Source of the DNA: Alphaproteobacteria bacterium UBA4588
GTDB taxonomy: Bacteria; Pseudomonadota; Alphaproteobacteria; Puniceispirillales; Puniceispirillaceae
Assembly (NCBI GenBank): GCA_949529445.1
Contig: CATISA010000012.1
Coordinates: 1 to 44,578, forward strand
DNA: 44,578 bases
Direction: 5' to 3'
Positions 26,935-34,985 of the stretch are shown in pieces. Below the pieces are notes generated by a model. The model saw nothing but the letters and a program-made list of their open reading frames with translations. It did no database searches and had not been told where the DNA came from. Within the stretch, counting starts at the first letter, position 1, and each line of letters starts with the position of its first letter. The position numbers were made by a program, and so were the translations under genes.

Positions 26935-28239
26935 CTATAAAATTGGCAGAGTTTGTTCGGCCATTACGTTGTCCCAAAGGTGCTGTGCAGCTGCATCACC
27001 AATAAGGCTGGCAGATTTTGCGGCGATGCGCGCTTGTTTTTCTGCAAGCGGCAGGAGGTCGTTTAAATCATACCGTACTGTTTTTTGAACGCCAGACTTA
27101 TCTCTTACAGTCACGACAGATTCTGTTTCTGCAAGCGTATCATCAACATTCACAACAACCATATCACGCAGGCCAACCACAGACGGCACTGAGCATATCT
27201 CATCAGTATAGGTGTCAAGTGCGGCAGTATCATAACCTAACACAGCCAGCGCCATTGCAAGACGAAAACTAAATTTCGCCTCCAGCCCTGTTGTCGGAGA
27301 TGCGATATTACAGACCCGCATAAAACGAGAATTAGTAGAGACACTCATCATCTCTATCTGATCCGGAACGGCACCACCATCTGCAATGATACGGCCCAAT
27401 GCTTCTAAACAAGCATGCAATCCATGACAGCAGGCATGAAATTTATGCTGAACATCCTCAAAAATAAATGTCTCACCCATTCCCTCAAACGCAGCATCAT
27501 TATACTCACCAGCATGTGTTTCAGCAAAACCTTGCTCGCCATCTAACGCTGAAGAACGCGAAATAAACCCTGCTTTCGCAAGCAAGGCTACTTCAATACC
27601 GTTACTTGCCGCCATACCAGCATGATAGGGCTTACCCATCGTACCAAATTGTGATTTGAGCCCAGACGCCCGAGAGGCAACAAGACTTATAGCATGAGTT
27701 GTTTGTGCTTCGTTCAGGCCCAGCAGGCGGCTCGCCGACATAGCGGCCCCAAAACTACCGGCACTCGCTGTACTGTGAAACCCGAGCTGATAATGGGCTC
27801 TACCAAGCCAAGCACCAACCCGGCTTGCACCTTCAAGCCCAATAAGAGCCGCATCATAAAGGGCAGATGCTTTTGCCCCTGTTGTTTGAGCTAATGCCAA
27901 TGTGACAGGCATAATAACCGTAGATGGATGACCAACATAAGCAAAATGGGTGTCATCATAATCAAGAGCATGACCCGCCGCACCGTTTGCTAAAGCAGCA
28001 GCCCGCGCCGGCACACGCACTTCTGATCCAAAAAGCGATGCATCCTCGCGGCCCTCATCTGCCAACACCATCTCGCGGGTAATCCGAGCAACCGGCTCAT
28101 CCACACCTGCGCGGGCAACTGCGATGAAATCAATCATTGATAAATGGACAATTGCCCGCGCCGGGCACTGGAGGTTTTCCTGCGGCGTGCTCACCGCAAA
28201 TCTGGCTAATCTGGCGGCAAGTGTTGCTGACCCTAACAT
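26935..28239 (-). CDS. MmgE/PrpD family protein
   Basis: A 434-residue member of the 2-methylcitrate dehydratase/cis-aconitate decarboxylase superfamily, recognised by ANGAAGHALDYDDTH (about 84-98), SRASGLKSQFGTMGKPYHAG and FKFHACCHGLHA-like segments (KFHACCHGLHACLEAL). These enzymes dehydrate or decarboxylate small tri- or dicarboxylic acids. The open frame extends to 28494, but the first 85 codons overlap the acyl-CoA dehydrogenase gene in another frame and look non-native. The ATG at 28239, 17 bases after that gene, gives the family N-terminus. No prpB or prpC is nearby, so the methylcitrate cycle is unlikely and the substrate is open. Confidence 0.87.
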   Translation of the reverse strand: MLGSATLAARLARFAVSTPQENLQCPARAIVHLSMIDFIAVARAGVDEPVARITREMVLADEGREDASLFGSEVRVPARAAALANGAAGHALDYDDTHFAYVGHPSTVIMPVTLALAQTTGAKASALYDAALIGLEGASRVGAWLGRAHYQLGFHSTASAGSFGAAMSASRLLGLNEAQTTHAISLVASRASGLKSQFGTMGKPYHAGMAASNGIEVALLAKAGFISRSSALDGEQGFAETHAGEYNDAAFEGMGETFIFEDVQHKFHACCHGLHACLEALGRIIADGGAVPDQIEMMSVSTNSRFMRVCNIASPTTGLEAKFSFRLAMALAVLGYDTAALDTYTDEICSVPSVVGLRDMVVVNVDDTLAETESVVTVRDKSGVQKTVRYDLNDLLPLAEKQARIAAKSASLIGDAAAQHLWDNVMAEQTLPIL

Positions 28240-28255
28240 CTCTTTTTCTACCTCT

Positions 28256-29413
28256 TTAATAGGAACGCGGCATATCAAGAATATGCTCTGCAATATAGGA
28301 CAAGATAAGATTGGTTGAGATAGGCGCAACCTGATAGAGGCGGGTTTCCCGATATTTACGTTCCACATCATATTCTTCTGCAAAGCCGAAACCACCAAAT
28401 GTCTGCAAACAAGCCTCTGCGGCTGCCCATGATGCGTCTGCTGCCAGAAGTTTAGCAATATTGGCTTCTTCTCCAGGGTTCCCCCCACTTTCATACAAAT
28501 GGAGAGACTGCGATACCATCAATTCAGCCGCGCGCATCTGGGCATAGGATTTGGCAATCGGAAATTGAATACCCTGATTCTGACCAATGGGCCGTTCAAA
28601 AATTGACCGATCACGGGCGTAATCACGCGCTTTTTCAATAAACCATTTCGCATCTCCAACACATTCAGCCGCGATTAGCATACGCTCTGCATTCATGCCT
28701 GACAGAATATACCGGAACCCTTTACCTTCCTCACCCACAAGACTATTTGCTGGTATTGGCATATCGTCGAAAAATAGCTCGGTTGTTGAATGATTCATCA
28801 TGGTCCGAATAGGTCGGATTGTGAGTGATGTCCCCCGCACCTCGCGCATATCCACTAGAAATACCGATAACCCATCAGTCTTTTTGGCACAGTCTTCACG
28901 TGGAGTTGTACGTGCTAACAAAAGCATCAAATCGGAATATTCAGCCCGCGATGTCCAAATTTTCTGACCATTAACAATATAATTATCACCTTTGCGCCTA
29001 GCTGTTGTACGCAATGCTGTGGTGTCTGTACCGCTTGTTGGTTCAGTCACCCCAAAGGCCTGAAGCCGCAATTCACCTGATGCTATTTTGGGAAGATAAG
29101 CTTGTTTCTGTGCGTCACTTCCATGCCTCAACACGGTTCCCATTGTATACATCTGGGCATGGCAGGCAGCTGCATTTCCACCTGAGCGATGAATTTCTTC
29201 GAGAATTGCTGCGCCAGCAGATAATGGGAGTCCCAGCCCGTCATATTCCTCAGGGATAAGGGCTGATAGATATCCTGCCTCTGTGAGCGCCTGAACAAAT
29301 TTAGCAGGATAGGCGTTTTCACGGTCACATTCCTGCCAATAACGTCCATCAAATTCAGCACAGAGTTTTGCAACACCTTCGCGAATTTCTGGATGACTTA
29401 CATCGTATTTCAT
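28256..29413 (-). CDS. Acyl-CoA dehydrogenase with isovaleryl-type catalytic Glu position
   Basis: A 385-residue FAD acyl-CoA dehydrogenase of standard length with the middle-domain FGVTEPTSGTDTTAL and NGQKIWTSRAEYSDL segments. At the usual C-terminal base position (YEGT in many members) it has LYQVAPIST, with no glutamate. Glu243 in SGMNAERMLIA aligns with the base of isovaleryl-CoA dehydrogenase (LDLERLVLA), so the enzyme should be active but with that geometry. This hints at a branched or otherwise substituted acyl-CoA. It is flanked by a CaiB/BaiF CoA-transferase and a PrpD-like gene on the same strand, so the CoA-transferase probably makes its substrate. Confidence 0.9.
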   Translation of the reverse strand: MKYDVSHPEIREGVAKLCAEFDGRYWQECDRENAYPAKFVQALTEAGYLSALIPEEYDGLGLPLSAGAAILEEIHRSGGNAAACHAQMYTMGTVLRHGSDAQKQAYLPKIASGELRLQAFGVTEPTSGTDTTALRTTARRKGDNYIVNGQKIWTSRAEYSDLMLLLARTTPREDCAKKTDGLSVFLVDMREVRGTSLTIRPIRTMMNHSTTELFFDDMPIPANSLVGEEGKGFRYILSGMNAERMLIAAECVGDAKWFIEKARDYARDRSIFERPIGQNQGIQFPIAKSYAQMRAAELMVSQSLHLYESGGNPGEEANIAKLLAADASWAAAEACLQTFGGFGFAEEYDVERKYRETRLYQVAPISTNLILSYIAEHILDMPRSY

Positions 29414-29470
29414 CTAATATTCCTCACTTGATGCTTTGGCATCTCACTAGTCTTATGTCTCAGGCTAATT

Positions 29471-30604
29471 TCATTTATCGGACTGGCTAAATTCGTCTCT
29501 TAGGCTCGCTGTATGCTGACCAAGAGCAGGGACAACAGTGACGCTGCCGGTTGTTGTTTGCACCGGCAAATCCGCAATTTTTATCTGCATATCGGCAAAT
29601 TCGACCGACCTATTCCGCAAGAAGGGGTGATCTGATACCTCAGCCACAGAATTCAGCGAGGCACAGGCAATCCGCGCATCTTCAAGTTTTGTGAGCATGT
29701 CGTCTTTATTCATAGTTAAAAACACCGCATTAATGCGCGCCGCCAGCGCTACCTTATTCTCCACTCTATCTGTATTATTTTGGTAGTCAGGACAGTCAAT
29801 AAGTGTCTCATCCTGCAAAACTTCCTGGCAGAAAATTGCCCATTCACGATTATTCTGAATAGAGAGCATAATCTGTTTGCCATCCTTAGTATCAAACGCG
29901 CCATAAGGGGCAACAAAACTATGGGTCAGACCAGAGCGCGGTGGAGCATCACCATAATACCGATAACTCAGTATGGCCATATTCATCCAGTCTGCCATCA
30001 CATCAAACATTGAAAGCTCAAGATCGATGCCAACACCAGTCCGGTGTCTTTGATGGAGCGCCCGCAAGATGGCAGAAAAAGCTGTCAGCCCTGTTGAAAG
30101 ATCCGTAAGCGATACGCCAACACGTGAGGGATGTTCCGGCGTTCCGGTAACCGAACAAATGCCACTTTCTGCTTGAACAAGAGTATCATAGGCCTTTTTG
30201 CGAACAGCATCTCCCTTACTCCCATAGCCGGTGACAGCACAAGTGATAAGCCCCGGATTTGTCTTTCGCAACAGATCGCCTGAAAAGCCGCGCCGCTCTA
30301 GCGCGCCGGGTGCAAGATTGCTTACCATCACATCAGCACGGGCGAGTATCTTGATAAGGAGAGCGGCATCTTCTTCAATATTCAAATCAAGGCAGATAGA
30401 TTCTTTGCCCCGATTAAGCCACGCAAAAATAGTGCTCTGCCCTCCAGCGCCATTATCATAACCCCGCGCAAAATCACCTTCCGGACGTTCAACCTTAATC
30501 ACCCTTGCGCCCGCATCCGCCAGCAAAAGCCCACAATAAGGCGCTGCTACCGCCTGTTCAAGCGAAACAACAAGAATACCGTCTAGTTCTTTTTGAAGTC
30601 CCAT
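29471..30604 (-). CDS. CaiB/BaiF family (class III) CoA-transferase
   Basis: A 377-residue class III CoA-transferase that moves CoA from a donor such as succinyl-CoA to a free acid. The N-terminal EQAVAAPYCGLLLADAGARVIKVE is typical. The nucleophilic Asp that forms the mixed anhydride is Asp140 in AYDTLVQAESG. It is the first gene of a five-gene minus-strand unit (acyl-CoA dehydrogenase, PrpD-like, alcohol and aldehyde dehydrogenases) and would activate the pathway acid. A 178-base divergent region with a palindrome at 30720-30736 separates it from an enoyl-CoA hydratase gene. Formyl-CoA transferase is unlikely without an oxalyl-CoA decarboxylase gene nearby. Confidence 0.9.
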   Translation of the reverse strand: MGLQKELDGILVVSLEQAVAAPYCGLLLADAGARVIKVERPEGDFARGYDNGAGGQSTIFAWLNRGKESICLDLNIEEDAALLIKILARADVMVSNLAPGALERRGFSGDLLRKTNPGLITCAVTGYGSKGDAVRKKAYDTLVQAESGICSVTGTPEHPSRVGVSLTDLSTGLTAFSAILRALHQRHRTGVGIDLELSMFDVMADWMNMAILSYRYYGDAPPRSGLTHSFVAPYGAFDTKDGKQIMLSIQNNREWAIFCQEVLQDETLIDCPDYQNNTDRVENKVALAARINAVFLTMNKDDMLTKLEDARIACASLNSVAEVSDHPFLRNRSVEFADMQIKIADLPVQTTTGSVTVVPALGQHTASLRDEFSQSDK

Positions 30605-30719
30605 GACTTTGCATGTCCCTACAACTTTTATTCAATGATAAACCACCTTATCAGGAATGATCAGGGGCGCGCCTCAACCTTAATAACTCTATCGTGCAAA
30701 TAAAGCAGACACGAGGTCA

Positions 30720-30736
30720 AATATTAGCCTAATATT
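30720..30736. promoter_or_regulatory. Candidate operator: palindrome AATATTA-GCC-TAATATT
   Basis: Perfect 7-base arms flank a 3-base centre in the divergent region between the CoA-transferase and enoyl-CoA hydratase genes, about 47 bases before the hydratase ATG. A T-run follows on the plus strand, but the stem is all A-T and no gene ends upstream, so termination is unlikely. A shared operator for both operons is the better reading. Confidence 0.4.
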
Positions 30737-30782
30737 TTTTATAGGTTTTTCATGAAATAGGAAATCACCGGAGATTAGCACG

Positions 30783-31577
30783 ATGAAAACCACATTTGAT
30801 ACATTACTCGTGAGCAAAGTTGCTCCTCATGTTCTAGAAATTATGCTGAACCGGCCAGATGCTGCAAACGCCTTTAATACCAAAATGGCGCATGATCTTG
30901 TTGAGATGTTTGAGCAGCTTACAACTGATATCGAAGATTTTCGCGTTGTCATTCTAACCGGTAGTGGCGATAGGGCATTCTGTGCAGGCGGCGATTTAAA
31001 AGAACGTAACGGCATGACAGATGCAGCATGGCAAGCACAGCACCTGATTTATGAGCGTATGGTCCGCGCTATCATGGCCTGCCCATTGCCTGTTATCGGG
31101 GCGATTAATGGGGCGGCTTACGGCGGCGGATGCGAACTGGTTTCTGCGCTTGATTTTGCCTATGCAAGTGACACTGCCAAATTTGCCCAGACAGAAGTGA
31201 AGCTTGGCATTATTCCAGGCGCTGGCGGCACGCAGAACCTGCCGCGTGCTATTGGCAAAGCCCGAGCGATGGAGCTCATCTTAACAGGCAAGCCCTTTTC
31301 AGCAACTGAAGCGCATGAATGGGGGCTTATTAATGCTGTCTATCCCGGCGACACGCTAAGGGATACTGTGCTTGAAACTGCAAGCGCGATTGCCGCCAAT
31401 GGGCCAATTGCAACCCGGCAATCAAAACAGGCTATTTACCGCGGTATGCAAATGTCGGTGATGGATGGCATAGCCTTTGAAATTGAAGCTTATAACCGAA
31501 CCATTCCCTCGCAAGATAGGCGTGAGGGCGTGCTTGCCTTTAATGAAAAGCGCCGCCCTAATTTTACCGGTAAATAA
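30783..31577 (+). CDS. Enoyl-CoA hydratase/isomerase family protein, hydratase-competent
   Basis: A 264-residue crotonase with oxyanion-hole FCAGGDLKER and both hydratase glutamates present: Glu118 in GGGCELVSALD and Glu138 in QTEVKLGIIPGAGGTQ. It should hydrate a 2-enoyl-CoA. The sequence most resembles the AUH/methylglutaconyl-CoA hydratase-like group, without certainty. It is divergent from the CoA-transferase/acyl-CoA dehydrogenase operon, and its product could be the next intermediate after that dehydrogenase, which is inference. A GGAG site lies 9 bases before the ATG. The dehydrogenase-family gene starts 28 bases after the stop. Confidence 0.9.
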   Translation: MKTTFDTLLVSKVAPHVLEIMLNRPDAANAFNTKMAHDLVEMFEQLTTDIEDFRVVILTGSGDRAFCAGGDLKERNGMTDAAWQAQHLIYERMVRAIMACPLPVIGAINGAAYGGGCELVSALDFAYASDTAKFAQTEVKLGIIPGAGGTQNLPRAIGKARAMELILTGKPFSATEAHEWGLINAVYPGDTLRDTVLETASAIAANGPIATRQSKQAIYRGMQMSVMDGIAFEIEAYNRTIPSQDRREGVLAFNEKRRPNFTGK

Positions 31578-31605
31578 CCCCGCAAAAAGAGCAGCAGGAA
31601 ATAGA

Positions 31606-32460
31606 ATGGATAGCACGCAAATAGGATTTATTGGGCTTGGCGCAATGGGGTCTGTTATGGCTCCGTTATTGGCAGATAGTTCTGTTGAGGTTCTTGGTCT
31701 TGACCCTACTGCAACAGCATCTTCTTCATCGCAGATTCGCATGGTTAATAATATTTCTGCCCTCAGCAACTGTGCAGCGATCATTTTAATGCTACCCGAT
31801 GGAAGGGTTGTTGAAACGGTTGCACTGCAGCTTGTCGATATAGGTTTTGCAGGACTGCTTATCGATATGTCATCAAGTCATCCTGTTGGGACGACAGCAT
31901 TAGGTGGCCAGCTTGCTCAAACAAGCATGCAGTTTGTTGATGCGCCAGTATCTGGCGGCGTGAAAAAAGCTGGCAATGGTACATTGATGATTATGGCAGG
32001 CGGCACGGCAGACGATATTGCCACTGCAACAGATTACCTTTCCAAGCTTGGCACTGTTATTCATGTTGGCCCGCTTGGGGCGGGGCATGCGATGAAGGCG
32101 CTGAATAATTATGTTTCGGCTGCAGGCCTTGCAGCCAGTATGCAAGCCCTTGCAACCGCTCAGCAGTTTGGCATTTCACCCGATAATTTTGTTGATGTCA
32201 TCAATGGCGCAACCGGGCGGAATAACACAACCGAAGTTAAAATGCGGCCCTTCATTATTCCGCGCGACTATGTATCAGGATTTGCACTGAAGCTGATGGC
32301 AAAAGATGTTGGTATCGCAAGTGACCTTATGATACGGAACGGGCTTGATACGGCCATAACACCTGCCTTGAATAGTTTGCTGGCAGACGCATTAGAGACG
32401 CTTGGCGAAGACGCAGACCATACCGCACTTTATGAAGCTATCTTTCCTACTCCGCGATAG
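31606..32460 (+). CDS. 3-hydroxyisobutyrate dehydrogenase / beta-hydroxyacid dehydrogenase family
   Basis: A 284-residue NAD(P)-dependent dehydrogenase with N-terminal IGFIGLGAMGSVMA, substrate-binding VDAPVSGGVKKAGNGTL and catalytic Lys164/Asn168 in GAGHAMKALNNYV. Family members oxidise 3-hydroxyisobutyrate, reduce tartronate semialdehyde, or oxidise threonate (LtnD). After an enoyl-CoA hydratase, a 3-hydroxyisobutyrate role is attractive but would also need a hydroxyisobutyryl-CoA hydrolase. The OtnK/OtnC pair elsewhere in the window needs an LtnD-type partner, so that is the other option. The frame runs back to 31477 inside the hydratase gene. The ATG at 31606, preceded by AGGAAA, is preferred. 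Confidence 0.88.
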   Translation: MDSTQIGFIGLGAMGSVMAPLLADSSVEVLGLDPTATASSSSQIRMVNNISALSNCAAIILMLPDGRVVETVALQLVDIGFAGLLIDMSSSHPVGTTALGGQLAQTSMQFVDAPVSGGVKKAGNGTLMIMAGGTADDIATATDYLSKLGTVIHVGPLGAGHAMKALNNYVSAAGLAASMQALATAQQFGISPDNFVDVINGATGRNNTTEVKMRPFIIPRDYVSGFALKLMAKDVGIASDLMIRNGLDTAITPALNSLLADALETLGEDADHTALYEAIFPTPR

Positions 32461-32489
32461 GAGAGGCAAGAGCAACAGGAGATAATATT

Positions 32490-32720
32490 ATGAGCTTTGC
32501 ACAAACATGCATCGTAAGATGCACAGATAATGACCGGGTCATTGACGCAGAGGTAATAGATTTCCGGCAAGGCTCACTGCTGACCGTCAGCCTTGAGCGC
32601 GAAATAAAGCTTGTGCTGAAATATGACGCACACCGCAACCATTATCGCGGCAACATGTCCGGACTGGAATTTGTGAGTGACGGCCCCAAAGAACTTCCCC
32701 GGCCAAATACGAGGCGCTAA
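32490..32720 (+). CDS. Small conserved-looking protein, unknown function
   Basis: A 76-residue protein with a good AGGAG ribosome site, placed 29 bases after the dehydrogenase gene on the same strand. The predicted pattern is mostly beta strands (TCIVRCTDNDRVIDAEVIDF, LLTVSLEREIKLVLKYD), ending in a short polar tail. That looks like a small barrel similar in outline to PilZ or SH3-type domains, but no RxxxR motif is convincing, so I do not assign it. It has no signal peptide or membrane segment. It is probably cotranscribed with the two genes upstream. Confidence 0.7.
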   Translation: MSFAQTCIVRCTDNDRVIDAEVIDFRQGSLLTVSLEREIKLVLKYDAHRNHYRGNMSGLEFVSDGPKELPRPNTRR

Positions 32721-32749
32721 TAGGGCTGGCGAAACAAACTGATTAGCGC
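32714..32749. terminator. Hairpin spanning two convergent stop codons
   Basis: GCGCTAAT (32714-32721) and ATTAGCGC (32742-32749) form a perfect 8-bp stem with a 20-base loop. Each arm contains one of the two convergent stop codons (TAA of the small protein, TAA of the glyoxalase-like gene). No T-run follows on either strand, so intrinsic termination is uncertain. It could instead protect 3' ends. Confidence 0.35.
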
Positions 32750-33378
32750 AGTAAAACCTTACCCTTTGGCGTGTCACACGCGAATGAAATAGACCGCTTG
32801 CCGCCTGTAATATCGGCTAAATGTTCGATATCAAGAGTGCCAAAAACATCTTCAAGCCACTGCGGCTCGGGATGGGTTAGACATAATCTATCTAGCGTAA
32901 CGCCAAGCGCTGGCATGCGGCTACTTGGATTAACCCCATCTGGCCATTCGATAAAGGCCGGAACCAGTCCTGATTCAGGCAAATGCCCATCATCCGGCAC
33001 TGTTAGCTTCCACTGCAAATCACCGCGATAAAGCGACAAAGGCATGCCAAGCGGTATAGGGCTTTTATCGATGACAGCCTGAATATCAGGCACCCCCACA
33101 ACCCAGCATAAGGCAATAGGCCCAACCGCCAGCCTGCGCATTGTCAAAGCATCATCAAGACTAAACCAGCGGGGCCGGTCAATGGCAGGAGCATCCGGAT
33201 TTGCTGCGATGATTTCAAAATAACGTTCCTGTCCGACCTGCATCAAACAGTTATGTGTTGAAAATTGCTCGTGGATACCGCCAAACGGGACGGTCACGCC
33301 GCAGGTCTCTTCGATAAAGGCGCAGCCCTCATCAAGGTGTGCAGCACCAACAACAATATGGTCAATAACAGGCTTCAT
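32743..33378 (-). CDS. VOC family / glyoxalase-like domain protein
   Basis: A 211-residue protein with an N-terminal vicinal-oxygen-chelate pattern (DHIVVGAAHLDEGCAFIEETCGVTVPFGGIHEQFSTHNCLMQVG) of the Glyoxalase_3-type group, which is common but mostly uncharacterised. His5-type and Glu residues could bind a metal. It starts directly after the stop of the hydrolase gene (TAGATG), so they are cotranscribed, and it ends the Liv-type transporter operon. It may act on the same imported compound as the hydrolase, as a lyase, dioxygenase or isomerase. The reaction cannot be told. Its stop codon lies in the convergent hairpin. Confidence 0.8.
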   Translation of the reverse strand: MKPVIDHIVVGAAHLDEGCAFIEETCGVTVPFGGIHEQFSTHNCLMQVGQERYFEIIAANPDAPAIDRPRWFSLDDALTMRRLAVGPIALCWVVGVPDIQAVIDKSPIPLGMPLSLYRGDLQWKLTVPDDGHLPESGLVPAFIEWPDGVNPSSRMPALGVTLDRLCLTHPEPQWLEDVFGTLDIEHLADITGGKRSISFACDTPKGKVLLR

Positions 33379-34248
33379 CTATCCCACCACTATTTTTGTT
33401 AACGGGCTATCATCATGTTCAAGCGTATCAATAATCGAAAAATGATCATGGGCTGGCTCGATATGCAATGTGGCAGCACATCCCAGCGCATACCAAATAT
33501 AGGGCAGGAGCGCACTCTGGCGCACAAATTCAGGGCGCTCATCTTCGCCAACAATACAAATAAGGGTCGGGCCAGCCACCGGACGGCAACATACCGGGCT
33601 TTCTGCAGTTGCTTCAGCGTTGCTTAGCCTTAATGTCTCATTTCGAGATAAGGCAAGCAGCGGCCGTAAATCATGAACGCCGCTGACAGAAATAACCTTT
33701 TCAAGGCGGGCTAGCATTTCAGGGCTAAGACGGGTGTCATCACAGATCATCCGCGTTACAAGATGTCCCCCAGCAGAATGTCCAACAAGTCGAACAGGAC
33801 CATCAATATCAGCAGCTACCCCTGATATCAGTGCCTGCACAGCTATGCTGATATCAGCTGTTATTTCAGAAATATGGGCCTCTGGACATAACCTGTAGCC
33901 AATCATTGCCACCGCCCAGCCATGCGCAAGCGGCCCCTTAGCAAGATGCAGAAAATGGTTCTTGGAGAGAGACATCCAGTAGCCGCCATGAACAAATATG
34001 ATTAGCCCCTTTGGCGGCTTTCCCTCTGGCATAAAGACATCATAGCGTTGGCGTTCATGCGCGCCATAAGCATTGTTCTGCGTTGCAGGGCCGTGATTAT
34101 CTGCAAAGCTGGCTGCGCGCGACGGCCAGTTATCAATATAACCCTGAGCATCAGTGATATGAGAGCGGTTATCATAGGCATCTTCACTATCATGAAGCGC
34201 TGCGAACTCGTAGGGAGACTGCGCACTCTTTGCAAATAAATCAGCCAT
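33379..34248 (-). CDS. Alpha/beta hydrolase, arylformamidase (kynurenine formamidase)-like
   Basis: A 289-residue alpha/beta hydrolase. The motif HGGYWMSLSKNHF (87-99) with nucleophile elbow GHSAGGHL (Ser158) and the C-terminal EPAHDHFSIID is characteristic of the AFMID/BNA7-type formamidase-esterase group. It may hydrolyse N-formylkynurenine or another aryl amide, carbamate or ester. There are no kynureninase or tryptophan dioxygenase genes in the window, so the tryptophan route is not supported. It lies 20 bases after livF, in the same operon as the importer, which suggests action on the imported solute. Confidence 0.85.
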   Translation of the reverse strand: MADLFAKSAQSPYEFAALHDSEDAYDNRSHITDAQGYIDNWPSRAASFADNHGPATQNNAYGAHERQRYDVFMPEGKPPKGLIIFVHGGYWMSLSKNHFLHLAKGPLAHGWAVAMIGYRLCPEAHISEITADISIAVQALISGVAADIDGPVRLVGHSAGGHLVTRMICDDTRLSPEMLARLEKVISVSGVHDLRPLLALSRNETLRLSNAEATAESPVCCRPVAGPTLICIVGEDERPEFVRQSALLPYIWYALGCAATLHIEPAHDHFSIIDTLEHDDSPLTKIVVG

Positions 34249-34268
34249 AAAAATCCCTTAGACTATGA

Positions 34269-34985
34269 TTACACACCCAGATAACGCGCTTTCAAGCTGG
34301 CATCCGAAATCAGAGCATCTGATGAACCATCCCAGACAATTTGTCCCTTATCCAGAATATAATGATGGTCGGTTAATTGCGCGAGCGCCGCAATATTTTT
34401 ATCAACAATTAAAATAGCCTGACCTGAGTCTTTCAGGGTGCGAAGACAGCGCCAGATATCACGCCTTATGAGCGGCGCAAGCCCCTCGGTTGCTTCATCA
34501 AGAATGAGCAGCCGCGGGTTTGTCATCAATGCCCGCCCAATCGCTAGCATCTGTTGCTCGCCGCCTGACAGGTTTGTGCCTGCATGACTAAGCCGTTCAC
34601 CAAGGCGCGGGAATAGGTCAAGCACGGCTGAAAAATTCCAGTGCGTTTTCGCGCCATCTTTGGCTGGCTGATAAAATGTTTTTAGATTTTCAGCAACGCT
34701 GAGATTAGGAAAAATCTGCCGGCCTTCCGGCACCAGCCCAAAGCCAGCACGCGCAATATCATAAGAGGCAGGCATCCTATCTGAAGAGCTGGTTGTTATA
34801 TCAAACCGGGTAATGCTGCCAGCGCGCAACCCAAGCTCACCCATGATAGTGCGGATAGTTGTTGTTTTACCCATTCCGTTTCGCCCGAGAAGAGACACAC
34901 ATTGGCCCTCTGCTACGGCAAGTGAAACACCAAATAAAACCTGCGCTGTGCCGTATCCTGCCTCTATATTTTTGAGCGTCAGCAT
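34269..34985 (-). CDS. livF: Liv-type ABC importer ATP-binding protein, LivF family
   Basis: A 238-residue ATPase of the hydrophobic/branched-chain amino acid (HAAT) importer family. It shows Walker A GRNGMGKT (34-41), signature LSGGEQQMLAIGRAL and Walker B LLILDEATEGLAP, the EGLAP ending being typical of LivF. Its start overlaps the livG stop by a few bases. With LivG it powers LivH/LivM import of a solute captured by the periplasmic protein encoded first in the operon. The symbol names the family. The solute need not be leucine, because such systems also take up urea, amides and aromatic acids. Confidence 0.9.
   Translation of the reverse strand: MLTLKNIEAGYGTAQVLFGVSLAVAEGQCVSLLGRNGMGKTTTIRTIMGELGLRAGSITRFDITTSSSDRMPASYDIARAGFGLVPEGRQIFPNLSVAENLKTFYQPAKDGAKTHWNFSAVLDLFPRLGERLSHAGTNLSGGEQQMLAIGRALMTNPRLLILDEATEGLAPLIRRDIWRCLRTLKDSGQAILIVDKNIAALAQLTDHHYILDKGQIVWDGSSDALISDASLKARYLGV

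Noticed and set aside
28240-28494. N-terminal 85-residue extension of the MmgE/PrpD protein
   Set aside because: It overlaps the upstream acyl-CoA dehydrogenase gene in another frame and is not family-like; the ATG at 28239 is adequate.
30720-30741. Intrinsic terminator at the A-T palindrome with following T-run
   Set aside because: The stem is entirely A-T and no gene ends upstream on that strand.
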